Shown: positions 15,614-22,370 of the stretch, one piece after another
Layout of the letters: each line of letters opens with the position of its first letter
Numbering within the stretch: position 1 is the stretch's first letter
From: an uncultured Lachnospiraceae bacterium
GTDB taxonomy: Bacteria; Bacillota; Clostridia; Lachnospirales; Lachnospiraceae
NCBI GenBank assembly: GCA_910586605.1
Contig: CAJUJR010000050.1
Location: forward strand, 1-22,499
Reading direction: 5' to 3'
DNA: 22,499 nt
Program-made: the position numbers and the translations under genes
The notes under the pieces: model-generated
The model's input: only the letters and a program-made list of their open reading frames with translations
What the model was told of the DNA's origin: nothing
Databases searched by the model: none

Positions 15614-15701
15614 CGTCTTTTCTCCTTTACTTGATAATATTAAGTTTCAGTGCGTCCATTTCCAACCATAGTATTCCTTTTGCCGTGGGGTTATATGTAT
15701 T

Positions 15702-15713
15702 GGAAACGTTTCC
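15702..15713. promoter_or_regulatory. Palindromic operator, cre/LacI type, downstream site
   Basis: GGAAACGTTTCC is a perfect 12-base palindrome, and with its flanks it also matches the catabolite-response (cre) consensus WTGNAANCGNWNNCW. It lies between the -10 and the ribosome site of the binding-protein gene, where a bound repressor would block transcription. Its centre is 36 bases from that of the second site. Confidence 0.65.
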
Positions 15714-15722
15714 TATGTTCAG

Positions 15723-15751
15723 ATATTATCATGTTTTGGAAACGTTTTCAA
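15723..15751 (-). promoter_or_regulatory. Promoter of the maltodextrin operon
   Basis: On the minus strand TTGAAA (15746-15751) and TAATAT (15723-15728) are 17 bases apart. The -35 box overlaps the second operator palindrome, and the first palindrome lies just downstream of the start. The predicted leader is about 100 bases. Confidence 0.55.
15736..15751. promoter_or_regulatory. Palindromic operator, cre/LacI type, on the -35
   Basis: TTGGAAACGTTTTCAA is a near-perfect palindrome with central CG and fits the cre consensus. It covers the -35 box of the operon promoter. The two sites share the GGAAACGTTT core, implying one regulator, either the LacI protein encoded at 9774-10814 or a global CcpA-like protein. 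Confidence 0.65.
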
Positions 15752-15822
15752 TAACTTTTTTTCTTTTTTTTACAATTCAGCTTATTGCATAATTTGTCTT
15801 ATCTTTTTTATGCAATATATAC

Positions 15823-15852
15823 AAAAAAAGCGCCACATACGCAGCGCTCTTA
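15823..15852 (-). terminator. Intrinsic terminator of the response-regulator operon
   Basis: On the minus strand AAGAGCGC and GCGCTTTT form an eight-pair stem (one G-T pair) around a ten-base loop, running into seven T residues. It lies about 35 bases after the response-regulator stop codon. Confidence 0.65.
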
Positions 15853-15885
15853 TTATGAAATATTACTTTAATCAAGCAACAACTT

Positions 15886-16557
15886 TCAAATATCAAATTT
15901 ATACCCCATCCCCCAGATAGTCTTAATATATACCCCTTTATCCCCCAGCTTACTCCTTAACTTTTTCACATGGGTGTCAATCGTCCTTGCATCCCCAAAA
16001 TAATCATAGTTCCATACATTATTTAAAATCCTTTCCCTGGAAAGCGCAATCCCCTGGTTTTCAATAAAATAAGCCAACAGTTCAAACTCCTTAAAACTTA
16101 GTTCAACCTGCTTCCCATCAATTGTCACTTCATGCGCCGCCTGGTCAAGCACAATCCCACCAATCTCTTTTTTCTCTTCCCCCATTGCATTTGTACGGCG
16201 CAGGATTGCTTCTACCCTTGCCACCAAAATCTTGGGGCTGAACGGTTTAGAAATATATTCATCCACCCCCAGTTCAAATCCAAGCAATTCATCCTTTTCA
16301 TCACTTTTTGCTGTCAGCATAATAATCGGTACTTGCGAATACCGGCGGATTTCCCGGCACGCCTCCCAGCCATCCATTTTAGGCATCATAACATCCAGGA
16401 TAATCAGCGCAATATCCTTCTGTTCATAAAAAACCTCTACCGCCTTTTCACCATCGCCCGCTTCCAGTACTTCAAAATCCTGTTTTACCAAAAAATCCCT
16501 GACAAGCTTGCGCATTCTTGCCTCATCATCAACTACCAAAACTTTCAATTTATCCAT
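15886..16557 (-). CDS. Orphan OmpR/PhoB-family response regulator
   Basis: A 223-residue two-domain regulator. The receiver domain (about 4-118) has acidic pocket D10 and D11, phosphoacceptor D55 in LILDVMMPKMDG, T82 and K104 (YISKPF). The DNA-binding winged helix (about 128-222) ends in RTIDTHVKKLRSKLGDKGVY and WGMGYKFDI. It should bind promoter DNA when phosphorylated. The start at 16557 is preceded by AGGAGG seven bases upstream; a longer frame to 16602 exists but lacks such a site. No histidine kinase gene is adjacent on either side, so its partner must be elsewhere. It is the last gene behind a membrane foldase and a small membrane protein, probably in one transcript. Confidence 0.92.
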   Translation of the reverse strand: MDKLKVLVVDDEARMRKLVRDFLVKQDFEVLEAGDGEKAVEVFYEQKDIALIILDVMMPKMDGWEACREIRRYSQVPIIMLTAKSDEKDELLGFELGVDEYISKPFSPKILVARVEAILRRTNAMGEEKKEIGGIVLDQAAHEVTIDGKQVELSFKEFELLAYFIENQGIALSRERILNNVWNYDYFGDARTIDTHVKKLRSKLGDKGVYIKTIWGMGYKFDI

Positions 16558-16631
16558 AAGCCGCCTCCTGCACCAAACTATGCCTGAACATCTGCCCTGC
16601 ATTCAAAGCTATTTCCCAGCCCCTATTGCCA

Positions 16632-17237
16632 CTAACGTTTTTCTAGCTCCTTTTCACGTTCTTCAAGCTGTTTTTCCCATTCTTCATACTCATCAACAAT
16701 TTCGTTCCTGATTTTCTCTTCATAGTCTGTAAAATATGTTAAAATAGAATACTGGTATTTACTGGTAATATAAAGCATTCCCCCTACTACCAAAACAAGG
16801 ACAACAATCAGGAAGTTTTTAATTATGCTGCCAGCTTTCGCTTTTTGGTATGCTTCCCGGTACTTCTTAATCTCCCTTTCAGCTGCTGTAGAGCTCATTT
16901 TACCTGCTGTATTGGCAGAACCTGGGGATTCCCCCTCCGGCCTGCGCGCCTGTACTACCGAAACCGGCCTGCCTACAGGAACCGGCTCAAGCACATCCTC
17001 CGGTATAATCCCGGAGCCAACCAGGCGGCTGCGTAAATCCTGCATAAATCCCAGGCCAAACACCGTCTGGAATGATTTTTTCTCAACCGCAAGCTTATAT
17101 ACCTTATAAACTTCTTTCATATTACTCATATCTGTATTGGCTGATACATATGCAATCGTCTCTTTTTCTTTTTTCGCCCGTTCATACTCTGCCATTGTTG
17201 AAAAAGAGTAACCATCCAGCACATATTTCTTCTCCAT
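16632..17237 (-). CDS. Uncharacterised single-pass membrane protein with C-terminal charged helix
   Basis: A 201-residue protein that I cannot assign to a named family. Residues 1-75 form a mixed soluble region, 80-125 a Pro/Gly/Ser-rich linker, 138-157 one strong membrane segment (IIKNFLIVVLVLVVGGMLYI), and 170-201 a very charged, probably coiled helix rich in Glu and Lys. The N-terminal region resembles short domains seen in Lachnospiraceae membrane proteins that begin with a YVLDGYSF-like sequence, but no function is known to me. The start at 17237 follows AAAGGGG; a start seven codons upstream is possible. It sits between the foldase and response-regulator genes with short gaps (61 and 74 bases), so a shared role, perhaps in envelope sensing, is a guess. 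Confidence 0.7.
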   Translation of the reverse strand: MEKKYVLDGYSFSTMAEYERAKKEKETIAYVSANTDMSNMKEVYKVYKLAVEKKSFQTVFGLGFMQDLRSRLVGSGIIPEDVLEPVPVGRPVSVVQARRPEGESPGSANTAGKMSSTAAEREIKKYREAYQKAKAGSIIKNFLIVVLVLVVGGMLYITSKYQYSILTYFTDYEEKIRNEIVDEYEEWEKQLEEREKELEKR

Positions 17238-17298
17238 ATTACACAGCCCCTTTCGCATTGCGGCCTACCCTGTCACCAGCAATCCTCCGCTCCTATGC

Positions 17299-18408
17299 CT
17301 ACGCATCCTTCTCCTCTGATACAATAAAGTTTGAGTTCTCCCCAAGCCATTTCTTTACCACATCCATTAAGACGGTGCGCTGCAGATAATCCCTATTTTC
17401 CTTCTCATAAGCTTTTTTCGTATCATAGCTGTCTGTATTAAACTCATATTCCTCTTTTACAAAATCTTCGTATTCCTGCTCTGTATAGCGAAGCCCTTCC
17501 TTATTTGCAATAGCCTCAGCCACCAGCCCCTCTTTCACCGTATCCTGTGCAAGTTCTTCAAGCTGAGTGTCCTTAAAATCCTGTTCGTCTTCACAGCCTA
17601 CGCTCTGGAAAACCTCATCATGGGTATACCCTTGGATATCTGCCAAATCATAGTATCCCTTTAAGACTTCTTTCCGCGCCGCCTTCATCAATGGCTTTGG
17701 ATATTTGTTTACCTTGCTGTTTTCCAGAACCTGTGTCCACACAAACTCCAGCTTATCTTCAACATTTTCTTTTTCTATCTTTTCAGACAGGTATGCATTA
17801 TATTCCTTTACAGATTTATATTTTGAAACTGCCTCGACAAATTCATCATTATATTCTGGGATAATTGGGTCTCCACATATATAAAGGAGCTTTGCTTTAA
17901 ATTCAACTGTATGCCCGTCAAGTTCAGGATCACCATACATCCCTTCTGGAACATCAACAGAAAATTTAATCTTTGTCCCTGCCTTTACCCCGATAAACGC
18001 TTCCTCAAAACCAGGCAGCCAGTCCCCAGAGCCGATTGTAATATTCTCCTTACCACAGGTGCTTTCCTGCTTTTTTCCATCTACATACCCTTCAAACTCA
18101 GCATATACCGTATCATATTCTTCCGCAATCCCTTTTTTCTGTTCAAACTCCGTATGCTCCTCCAAAAGGCTGTCCACTTCAATCTGAATGTCCTCGTCTG
18201 TTGGCACTAAAGAAACATCCATCCCCTTATACTCCCCCAAAGTTACACATTCTTCTGCAACATAATTCGCTTCAGCTTCCTCTTTCTTCTTCGCTTCCTT
18301 CTTTTTTTCCACTGCCTGATATCCATTCACAGCAAAAATCCCGACCAAAATCCCGACAATAAAAACTGCTGCAATCACTATCACTGTCTTTTTCTTGTCT
18401 TTCGCCAT
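17299..18408 (-). CDS. Membrane-anchored trigger-factor-like FKBP peptidyl-prolyl isomerase
   Basis: A 369-residue protein. A lysine-rich start and membrane segment (about 8-27) predict an anchor with the rest outside the cell. An acidic/lysine spacer (31-48) is followed by a trigger-factor-like region: an FKBP-type isomerase domain (about 98-177, with the segment from ITIGSGDWLPGFEEAF through VKAGTKIKFSVDVPEG) and a helical trigger-factor C-terminal chaperone domain (about 184-355). The N-terminal ribosome-binding domain of true trigger factor is absent, so this is not the housekeeping Tig but probably an extracytoplasmic foldase for secreted proteins. CGGAGGG precedes the ATG. It leads an apparent operon with a small membrane protein and an orphan response regulator and has a good promoter. 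Confidence 0.85.
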   Translation of the reverse strand: MAKDKKKTVIVIAAVFIVGILVGIFAVNGYQAVEKKKEAKKKEEAEANYVAEECVTLGEYKGMDVSLVPTDEDIQIEVDSLLEEHTEFEQKKGIAEEYDTVYAEFEGYVDGKKQESTCGKENITIGSGDWLPGFEEAFIGVKAGTKIKFSVDVPEGMYGDPELDGHTVEFKAKLLYICGDPIIPEYNDEFVEAVSKYKSVKEYNAYLSEKIEKENVEDKLEFVWTQVLENSKVNKYPKPLMKAARKEVLKGYYDLADIQGYTHDEVFQSVGCEDEQDFKDTQLEELAQDTVKEGLVAEAIANKEGLRYTEQEYEDFVKEEYEFNTDSYDTKKAYEKENRDYLQRTVLMDVVKKWLGENSNFIVSEEKDA

Positions 18409-18554
18409 TTTCTTTTCCCTCCGTTATCATGTCCCTCTGTATCCTTTTGATACTTCTAAGCTATCGCATCCCCACAACTATTTCTAAAAAATCACTGAAA
18501 CCTAAAGTAAAACTTACACAATCCCAGCGTTTTTAAAATAGAGCACGAACAATC

Positions 18555-18583
18555 ATTATCATAATAGCATATAAATTTGACAA
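18555..18583 (-). promoter_or_regulatory. Promoter of the foldase operon
   Basis: TTGTCA (18578-18583) and GATAAT (18555-18560) are 17 bases apart on the minus strand, each one mismatch from consensus. The predicted start near 18548 leaves a leader of about 140 bases. The leader contains a small hairpin, GTATC/GATAC, shortly before the ribosome site. No terminator for the preceding HAD gene was seen between 18409 and 18605. Confidence 0.6.
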
Positions 18584-18605
18584 TTTCATGAAATCCTACA
18601 TAATA

Positions 18606-19265
18606 CTATCTCCTAATAAAAAAAGAAAGTAGTCCTTGAACATCGTCTACAATATAATCAGCCCTATATTCTTCCAATTCATTTTTTGGGGCAAAACCAT
18701 ATGAAACCCCCACTGAAGCGATATCACATTCTTTTGCCCCTATAATATCATACTTCCGGTCTCCTATCATAATCACCTCTTTTTTCTGTTCCCCTATAAT
18801 CCTCAAACGGTTAAGCGCCTCCTGTATAATCTCGCCTTTTTTGTTTCGGGAGCCATCCATTGTACTACCGATAATTTCTGTAAAATATTTCCTTATCTTA
18901 AAATGTTCTAATATCCTGACAGAATATTCTTCTGGCTTTGAGGTTGTAAGTACCAACAGAAAACCTCTTTCCTGTAACGTAGCAAGTACTTGTTCTATAC
19001 CATCATATAGCCTGTTTTCAAAAAGGCCAACTGTCCCAAACCGCTCACGGTACTTATGTATTGCCTCCTCTGCCTCAGGGCGGCTTAACCCAACAACCTC
19101 GCAAAACCCATCTCGCAAAGGTGGACCAACCATCTTTAACAGCTCATCATCTGCAGGAATTGGCTTCTGAAGCTCCTCTAATGCGTATTTTATACAATTT
19201 ATAATCCCTTCTTGGGAATCTGTTAATGTACCATCCAAATCAAAGAATAAATATTTCCAAGCCAT
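18606..19265 (-). CDS. HAD-superfamily phosphatase (phosphoglycolate phosphatase-like)
   Basis: A 219-residue cytoplasmic hydrolase. Motif I is FFDLDGTLTDS with nucleophile D9 and general acid/base D11. An alpha-helical cap follows, with GPPLRDGF near residue 47, then motif II in LTTSKP (107-111) and motif IV GDRKYD (168-173) with metal-binding D169 and D173. This layout is that of the Gph/PGP-like subgroup that dephosphorylates small metabolites such as phosphoglycolate or nucleoside monophosphates; the substrate cannot be read from sequence. GAGGG precedes the ATG. A structured element ending in a strong terminator lies 70 bases upstream on the same strand and might be its leader. Confidence 0.88.
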   Translation of the reverse strand: MAWKYLFFDLDGTLTDSQEGIINCIKYALEELQKPIPADDELLKMVGPPLRDGFCEVVGLSRPEAEEAIHKYRERFGTVGLFENRLYDGIEQVLATLQERGFLLVLTTSKPEEYSVRILEHFKIRKYFTEIIGSTMDGSRNKKGEIIQEALNRLRIIGEQKKEVIMIGDRKYDIIGAKECDIASVGVSYGFAPKNELEEYRADYIVDDVQGLLSFFIRR

Positions 19266-19335
19266 ATTTCCCTCTTTCTTCTTGTTTTAAAACGAACCAA
19301 ATATAGTGACATTTCTCCTACAATATCCATATAAA

Positions 19336-19365
19336 ACAAAAAGAGCCTGGGAAGGCTCTTTTTGT
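19336..19365. terminator. Strong palindromic terminator upstream of the HAD gene
   Basis: ACAAAAAGAGCCT (19336-19348) pairs perfectly with AGGCTCTTTTTGT (19353-19365) around a four-base loop. The minus-strand T-run (TTTTTGTTTTAT) is the better one. On the minus strand it follows the two GAAA-capped hairpins at 19367-19436, so it probably ends that transcript before the HAD gene. Confidence 0.7.
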
Positions 19366-19366
19366 C

Positions 19367-19436
19367 GGATAACTTTCGTTATCCAGCGTATAATAGGGTG
19401 GGAGTAGAAAGTTTTCACTTTCTGAAACCTATTATA
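19367..19436 (-). ncRNA. Candidate structured RNA: two GAAA-capped hairpins before a terminator
   Basis: Read on the minus strand, TATAATAGG and CCTATTATA (19428-19436 and 19389-19397) form an outer 9-base stem. Inside it AGAAAGT and ACTTTCT (19406-19423) form a hairpin closed by a GAAA loop, with an asymmetric internal loop (four bases against eight). A second hairpin, GGATAAC-GAAA-GTTATCC (19367-19384), follows and then the terminator at 19336-19365. GNRA loops on one strand only (TTTC on the other) indicate a minus-strand RNA. I do not recognise it as a known riboswitch or housekeeping RNA. It could be a short regulatory RNA or a leader controlling the HAD gene. No good promoter was found; a TATAAT lies within the outer stem. 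Confidence 0.45.
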
Positions 19437-19444
19437 TCTATGAG

Positions 19445-19464
19445 ATATGTCTAAAATATGTCTA
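19445..19464. repeat. Tandem 9-base repeat with 11-base period
   Basis: ATATGTCTA occurs at 19445-19453 and again at 19456-19464, so the two copies lie on the same face of the DNA. They are just upstream (minus-strand sense) of the structured element. This could be a regulator-binding site or chance in an AT-rich stretch. Confidence 0.35.
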
Positions 19465-19603
19465 TTTTGTAAATATTTTGTTCATATTTATATTTTTATT
19501 GATTTCTTTATAATTTGCACTTAACAACTCAAGCACATTTTGGTTGTTTATTTGTATACAAGTATTAAATTAAACAAAATTTCCGTTTTTTGCATGAAAA
19601 ATA

Positions 19604-19632
19604 TTGAATTTTTTGGAAAATCATGCGATACT
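19604..19632 (+). promoter_or_regulatory. Probable promoter of gdhA
   Basis: TTGAAT (19604-19609) and GATACT (19627-19632) are 17 bases apart on the plus strand, four of six matches each. It would start transcription near 19639 and give a leader of about 250 bases. The region 19465-19603 upstream is AT-rich and holds a perfect TTGTATACAA palindrome (19552-19561) but no gene. Confidence 0.45.
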
Positions 19633-19638
19633 ATGTTT

Positions 19639-19889
19639 ATGTGTGCTTTGTCCTTCCTATTCTATAGCATACTGAAGGGGGTTTATTCCCAATAGAATAA
19701 GTAATTTGTTACTGTCTAAAGCCTGGGCCGTTATATCCAAGGCCAATTTCTGAAAAAACTGAAATCATCGTGCTTGCGCATAAGATTTTAGCTCTTTTCC
19801 AAAAATTGACTGTAATGGCTGTTCTTTTTCCAAAAGATAGGCAAGTAACAAGAAATCCCCAAAAATTATATAAAGGAGGTTTTTTAGCA
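19639..19889 (+). promoter_or_regulatory. Long untranslated leader of gdhA
   Basis: About 250 bases with no supported gene. TATTCTAT (19658-19665) pairs with ATAGAATA (19692-19699) around a smaller GGG/CCC stem. A GGCC/GGCC pairing lies near 19726-19744. No terminator-like stem with a T-run is visible, so any control would more likely be at translation or mRNA stability. No recognised riboswitch class fits. Confidence 0.3.
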
Positions 19890-21242
19890 ATGGCGTTAAA
19901 AAATCAGTATCTAATTGACCTGTTAGAAACAGTAAAGAAAAGGAATGCCGGTGAACCAGAATTTATCCAGGCAGTAACAGAAGTTTTAATTTCCTTGGAA
20001 CCAGTTGTAGAAAAAAGACCTGACCTTGTAGAAGCAGGTGTTTTAGAACGTATCGTTGAACCAGAAAGGCAGATTACTTTCCGTGTGCCTTGGGTAGACG
20101 ACAATGGAAAAACACAGGTAAACAGAGGCTTCCGTGTTCAGTTTAACTCAGCAATCGGGCCATATAAGGGTGGCCTTCGCCTTCATCCATCTGTTTACAG
20201 CGGAATCATCAAATTCCTCGGCTTTGAGCAGATTTTCAAAAACAGCCTGACAACCCTTCCTATGGGCGGCGGCAAAGGCGGCTCCGACTTCGACCCGAAG
20301 GGCAAAAGCGACGGAGAAGTTATGCGTTTCTGCCAGAGCTTTATGACAGAACTTTGCAGGCACATCGGCCCTGACTGTGATGTCCCTGCTGGTGATATCG
20401 GAACTGGCGCCCGCGAAATCGGATATATGTTTGGACAGTATAAAAGACTCCGCAACGAATGGTCCGGCGTCCTTACGGGCAAAGGCCTGACATATGGCGG
20501 TTCCCTTGCCCGTACAGAAGCTACCGGTTTTGGGCTTTGCTATTTTACAGAAGAGATGTTAAAGGCAAACGGAAAGAGTTTTAAAGACCAGACAGTTGTT
20601 ATTTCCGGTTCTGGCAACGTAGCTATCTATGCAACAAAAAAAGCAACCGAGCTTGGTGGCAAAGTTGTTGCCCTTTCTGATTCTAATGGATATATCTATG
20701 ATCCAGACGGCATCGAACTTCCTGTTGTACAGCAAATTAAGGAAGTAGAGAGAAAGAGAATTAAAGAATATGTAGATAGGACTTCCCATGCAAATGCAGA
20801 GTACCATGAAGGCTGCAGCGGAATCTGGACTATCAAATGCGATATCGCCCTTCCTTGCGCTACACAAAATGAAATTAATGAAGAAAGCGCAAAAGCATTG
20901 GCTGCTAATGGCTGCTATGCAGTAGCAGAGGGCGCTAACATGCCTTCTACCCCGGAAGCAATTGATGTATACTTTGACAATAAAATGCTCTACGGCCCTG
21001 CGAAAGCTGCAAATGCCGGCGGCGTTGCAACATCCGGACTTGAAATGACACAGAACTCACAGCGCCTTGCATGGACATTTGAAGAAGTTGATGAAAAGCT
21101 TCACAACATTATGGTAGAAATCTTCAAATCCTGCGACAGTGCCGCAAAAGAATACGGCATGGAAGGAAATTATATGGCTGGCGCAAATATTGCTGGTTTT
21201 ATGAAAGTCGCAGAAGCAATGAAGGCACAAGGATGTGTATAA
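19890..21242 (+). CDS. gdhA: NADP-type glutamate dehydrogenase (class I hexameric)
   Basis: A 450-residue cytoplasmic enzyme that makes glutamate from 2-oxoglutarate and ammonium with NAD(P)H, a main ammonium-assimilation route in gut clostridia. The substrate domain shows GPYKGGLRLHPSV with K93, the catalytic segment LPMGGGKGGSDFDPKGKS with K129, and PAGDIGTGAREIGYM with D169. The nucleotide domain carries the GSGNVA loop (240-245). Length and motifs match the roughly 450-residue class I family, in which NADP preference is common; coenzyme choice is not certain. The start at 19890 is fixed by AAAGGAGG before the ATG; an in-frame GTG at 19770 would add 40 residues but lacks a ribosome site and family support. 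It is the only confident plus-strand gene and is monocistronic. Confidence 0.96.
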   Translation: MALKNQYLIDLLETVKKRNAGEPEFIQAVTEVLISLEPVVEKRPDLVEAGVLERIVEPERQITFRVPWVDDNGKTQVNRGFRVQFNSAIGPYKGGLRLHPSVYSGIIKFLGFEQIFKNSLTTLPMGGGKGGSDFDPKGKSDGEVMRFCQSFMTELCRHIGPDCDVPAGDIGTGAREIGYMFGQYKRLRNEWSGVLTGKGLTYGGSLARTEATGFGLCYFTEEMLKANGKSFKDQTVVISGSGNVAIYATKKATELGGKVVALSDSNGYIYDPDGIELPVVQQIKEVERKRIKEYVDRTSHANAEYHEGCSGIWTIKCDIALPCATQNEINEESAKALAANGCYAVAEGANMPSTPEAIDVYFDNKMLYGPAKAANAGGVATSGLEMTQNSQRLAWTFEEVDEKLHNIMVEIFKSCDSAAKEYGMEGNYMAGANIAGFMKVAEAMKAQGCV

Positions 21243-21271
21243 AAAAATTACTCCTGGCATAAATAACATGA

Positions 21272-21311
21272 CAAACAAAAAAGGCAGTTCCGATACTGCC
21301 TTTTTTGTTTG
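21272..21311. terminator. Bidirectional terminator between gdhA and the phospholipase-like gene
   Basis: CAAACAAAAAAGGCAGT (21272-21288) and ACTGCCTTTTTTGTTTG (21295-21311) form a perfect 17-base stem with a six-base loop. The A- and T-runs in the stem give a T-run on both strands, so it can end gdhA from the left and the convergent minus-strand gene from the right. Confidence 0.85.
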
Positions 21312-21341
21312 CCCGCTATATCATTGCTATTATCCTCACCT

Positions 21342-21357
21342 AGAGTGTGTTTGAAAA
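21342..21357. repeat. Single arm of the GTGTTTGAAAA repeat
   Basis: AGAGTGTGTTTGAAAA matches the arm found at 22138-22153 with one C-to-T change. No matching opposite arm lies nearby, so this looks like a decayed or half copy. Confidence 0.5.
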
Positions 21358-21387
21358 AAGCTTTGCATTATTACACTAACCGTAGGC

Positions 21388-22122
21388 TCATCTGCAAGAT
21401 ACATCTGCTGCAAGATATCCCTCTGTAAGTAGCCGTCCTAAAATCTCCTCCGCTACATCCTTGATAAACTGCACCATACTGCCATATTCCAAAAACCGGG
21501 CGGTTTCTTTTGTGTGTTCCCGCATAAAAAAATAGTCCAAAATCCATTTGCGGCTTGCTGTAAGTTCTTCCATTGTTACCATTCCTTTAATCTCATATTC
21601 CGGCACACGCCCCAATGCTTTTTTTGCCTCCTGCAATTCAGGAAATTCCCGTAACAGTTGAAAATCCACAAAATCCGTCTCCTTATTAAACCATACAAAC
21701 GTCTCTGCATCCTTCTGCGTCAAGCCAATCACAGAAATATTCCGGAAAAATTTAGGGCGTTCTTCTAAAATAAAACGTTCATCTGTCATCATATGGGTTA
21801 TATACCCAAGATACAGCCCTGGGCATTCCCTTTCATCCGATTCATGTTCCTGCCAGAACTGCATCATCCGCTTCTCAAAAAGCTGTACCATCCCATCCTT
21901 ATCAAAACTTCCATCAGGAATCCCATCCCGAAAATGGGTATGAAGCTTCATATCACGCTGATACCCCCGGCGCGCCATAATCCCATCCGGGCAGATATTG
22001 CCTGCAATAAAATAATCTGGGTAAAATTCTGGCATCCCTTGAAATGTGTATCGCCAGCACTTCTTGCCCAACTCTGCCAAAAGTTTTTCCGCCACCAAAA
22101 GATGCACTACTGTTCCTGCCAT
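21388..22122 (-). CDS. Zinc-dependent phospholipase C-like protein
   Basis: A 244-residue protein resembling the zinc-dependent phospholipase C / S1-P1-like fold seen in many Firmicutes hypothetical proteins. The likely metal ligands are spaced as in that group: H7 in VVHLLVAEKLL, D46 in AGNICPDG, H61 and H63 in KLHTHFRD, and H110 and D114 in YLGYITHMMTDERF. There is no signal peptide with the chosen start, so it appears to be intracellular, and the substrate is unknown. The start at 22122 has GGAGGGGAG six bases upstream; the open frame continues to 22326 but crosses an inverted repeat and has no homology-like sequence there. The hairpin at 22138-22173 abuts the ribosome site and could affect translation. 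Confidence 0.75.
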   Translation of the reverse strand: MAGTVVHLLVAEKLLAELGKKCWRYTFQGMPEFYPDYFIAGNICPDGIMARRGYQRDMKLHTHFRDGIPDGSFDKDGMVQLFEKRMMQFWQEHESDERECPGLYLGYITHMMTDERFILEERPKFFRNISVIGLTQKDAETFVWFNKETDFVDFQLLREFPELQEAKKALGRVPEYEIKGMVTMEELTASRKWILDYFFMREHTKETARFLEYGSMVQFIKDVAEEILGRLLTEGYLAADVSCR

Positions 22123-22137
22123 TTGCTTCTCCCCTCC

Positions 22138-22173
22138 AGAGCGTGTTTGAAAATTCATTTTCAAACACGCTCT
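22138..22173. repeat. Perfect inverted repeat of the GTGTTTGAAAA family next to a ribosome site
   Basis: AGAGCGTGTTTGAAAAT (22138-22154) and ATTTTCAAACACGCTCT (22157-22173) are exact reverse complements separated by two bases. The arm is shared with 14208-14219 and 21342-21357. It lies 3-4 bases upstream of the ribosome site of the phospholipase-like gene. Confidence 0.8.
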
Positions 22174-22370
22174 AGTCAATTCAAAAAAGTTTTTACCAAA
22201 ATAGCTTTTTCTATGCCAGAAATGGCGCAGAAAAAAATAAGATGCCCACCTAAAACCATGTGCATAAATATTATACACTACACGTTTTCGTCTTACAAGC
22301 GGCACATGGAAACATGGCAACAGCATTTACTTTTTGATATTCATTGCTAATTGTATCAGGACAATGTTAT

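Noticed and set aside
19389..19410. AGGGTGGGAGTA on the plus strand, resembling the T-box core AGGGTGGNACCGCG
   Set aside because: The match is partial (no ACCGCG), there is no specifier stem, no downstream terminator on the plus strand near it and no aminoacyl-tRNA or amino-acid gene in the right position.
19633..19695. A 20-codon open frame in the gdhA leader
   Set aside because: No ribosome site, its ATG lies at or before the predicted transcription start, and nothing suggests attenuation by codon runs.
19770..19889. A 40-residue N-terminal extension of glutamate dehydrogenase from GTG at 19770
   Set aside because: There is no ribosome site before the GTG, the extra residues do not resemble the family N terminus, and AAAGGAGG sits ideally before the ATG at 19890.
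22123..22326. A 68-residue N-terminal extension of the phospholipase-like protein
   Set aside because: The added frame crosses a perfect inverted repeat, is basic and aromatic without a signal-peptide layout, and lacks a ribosome site; the ATG at 22122 has a strong one.
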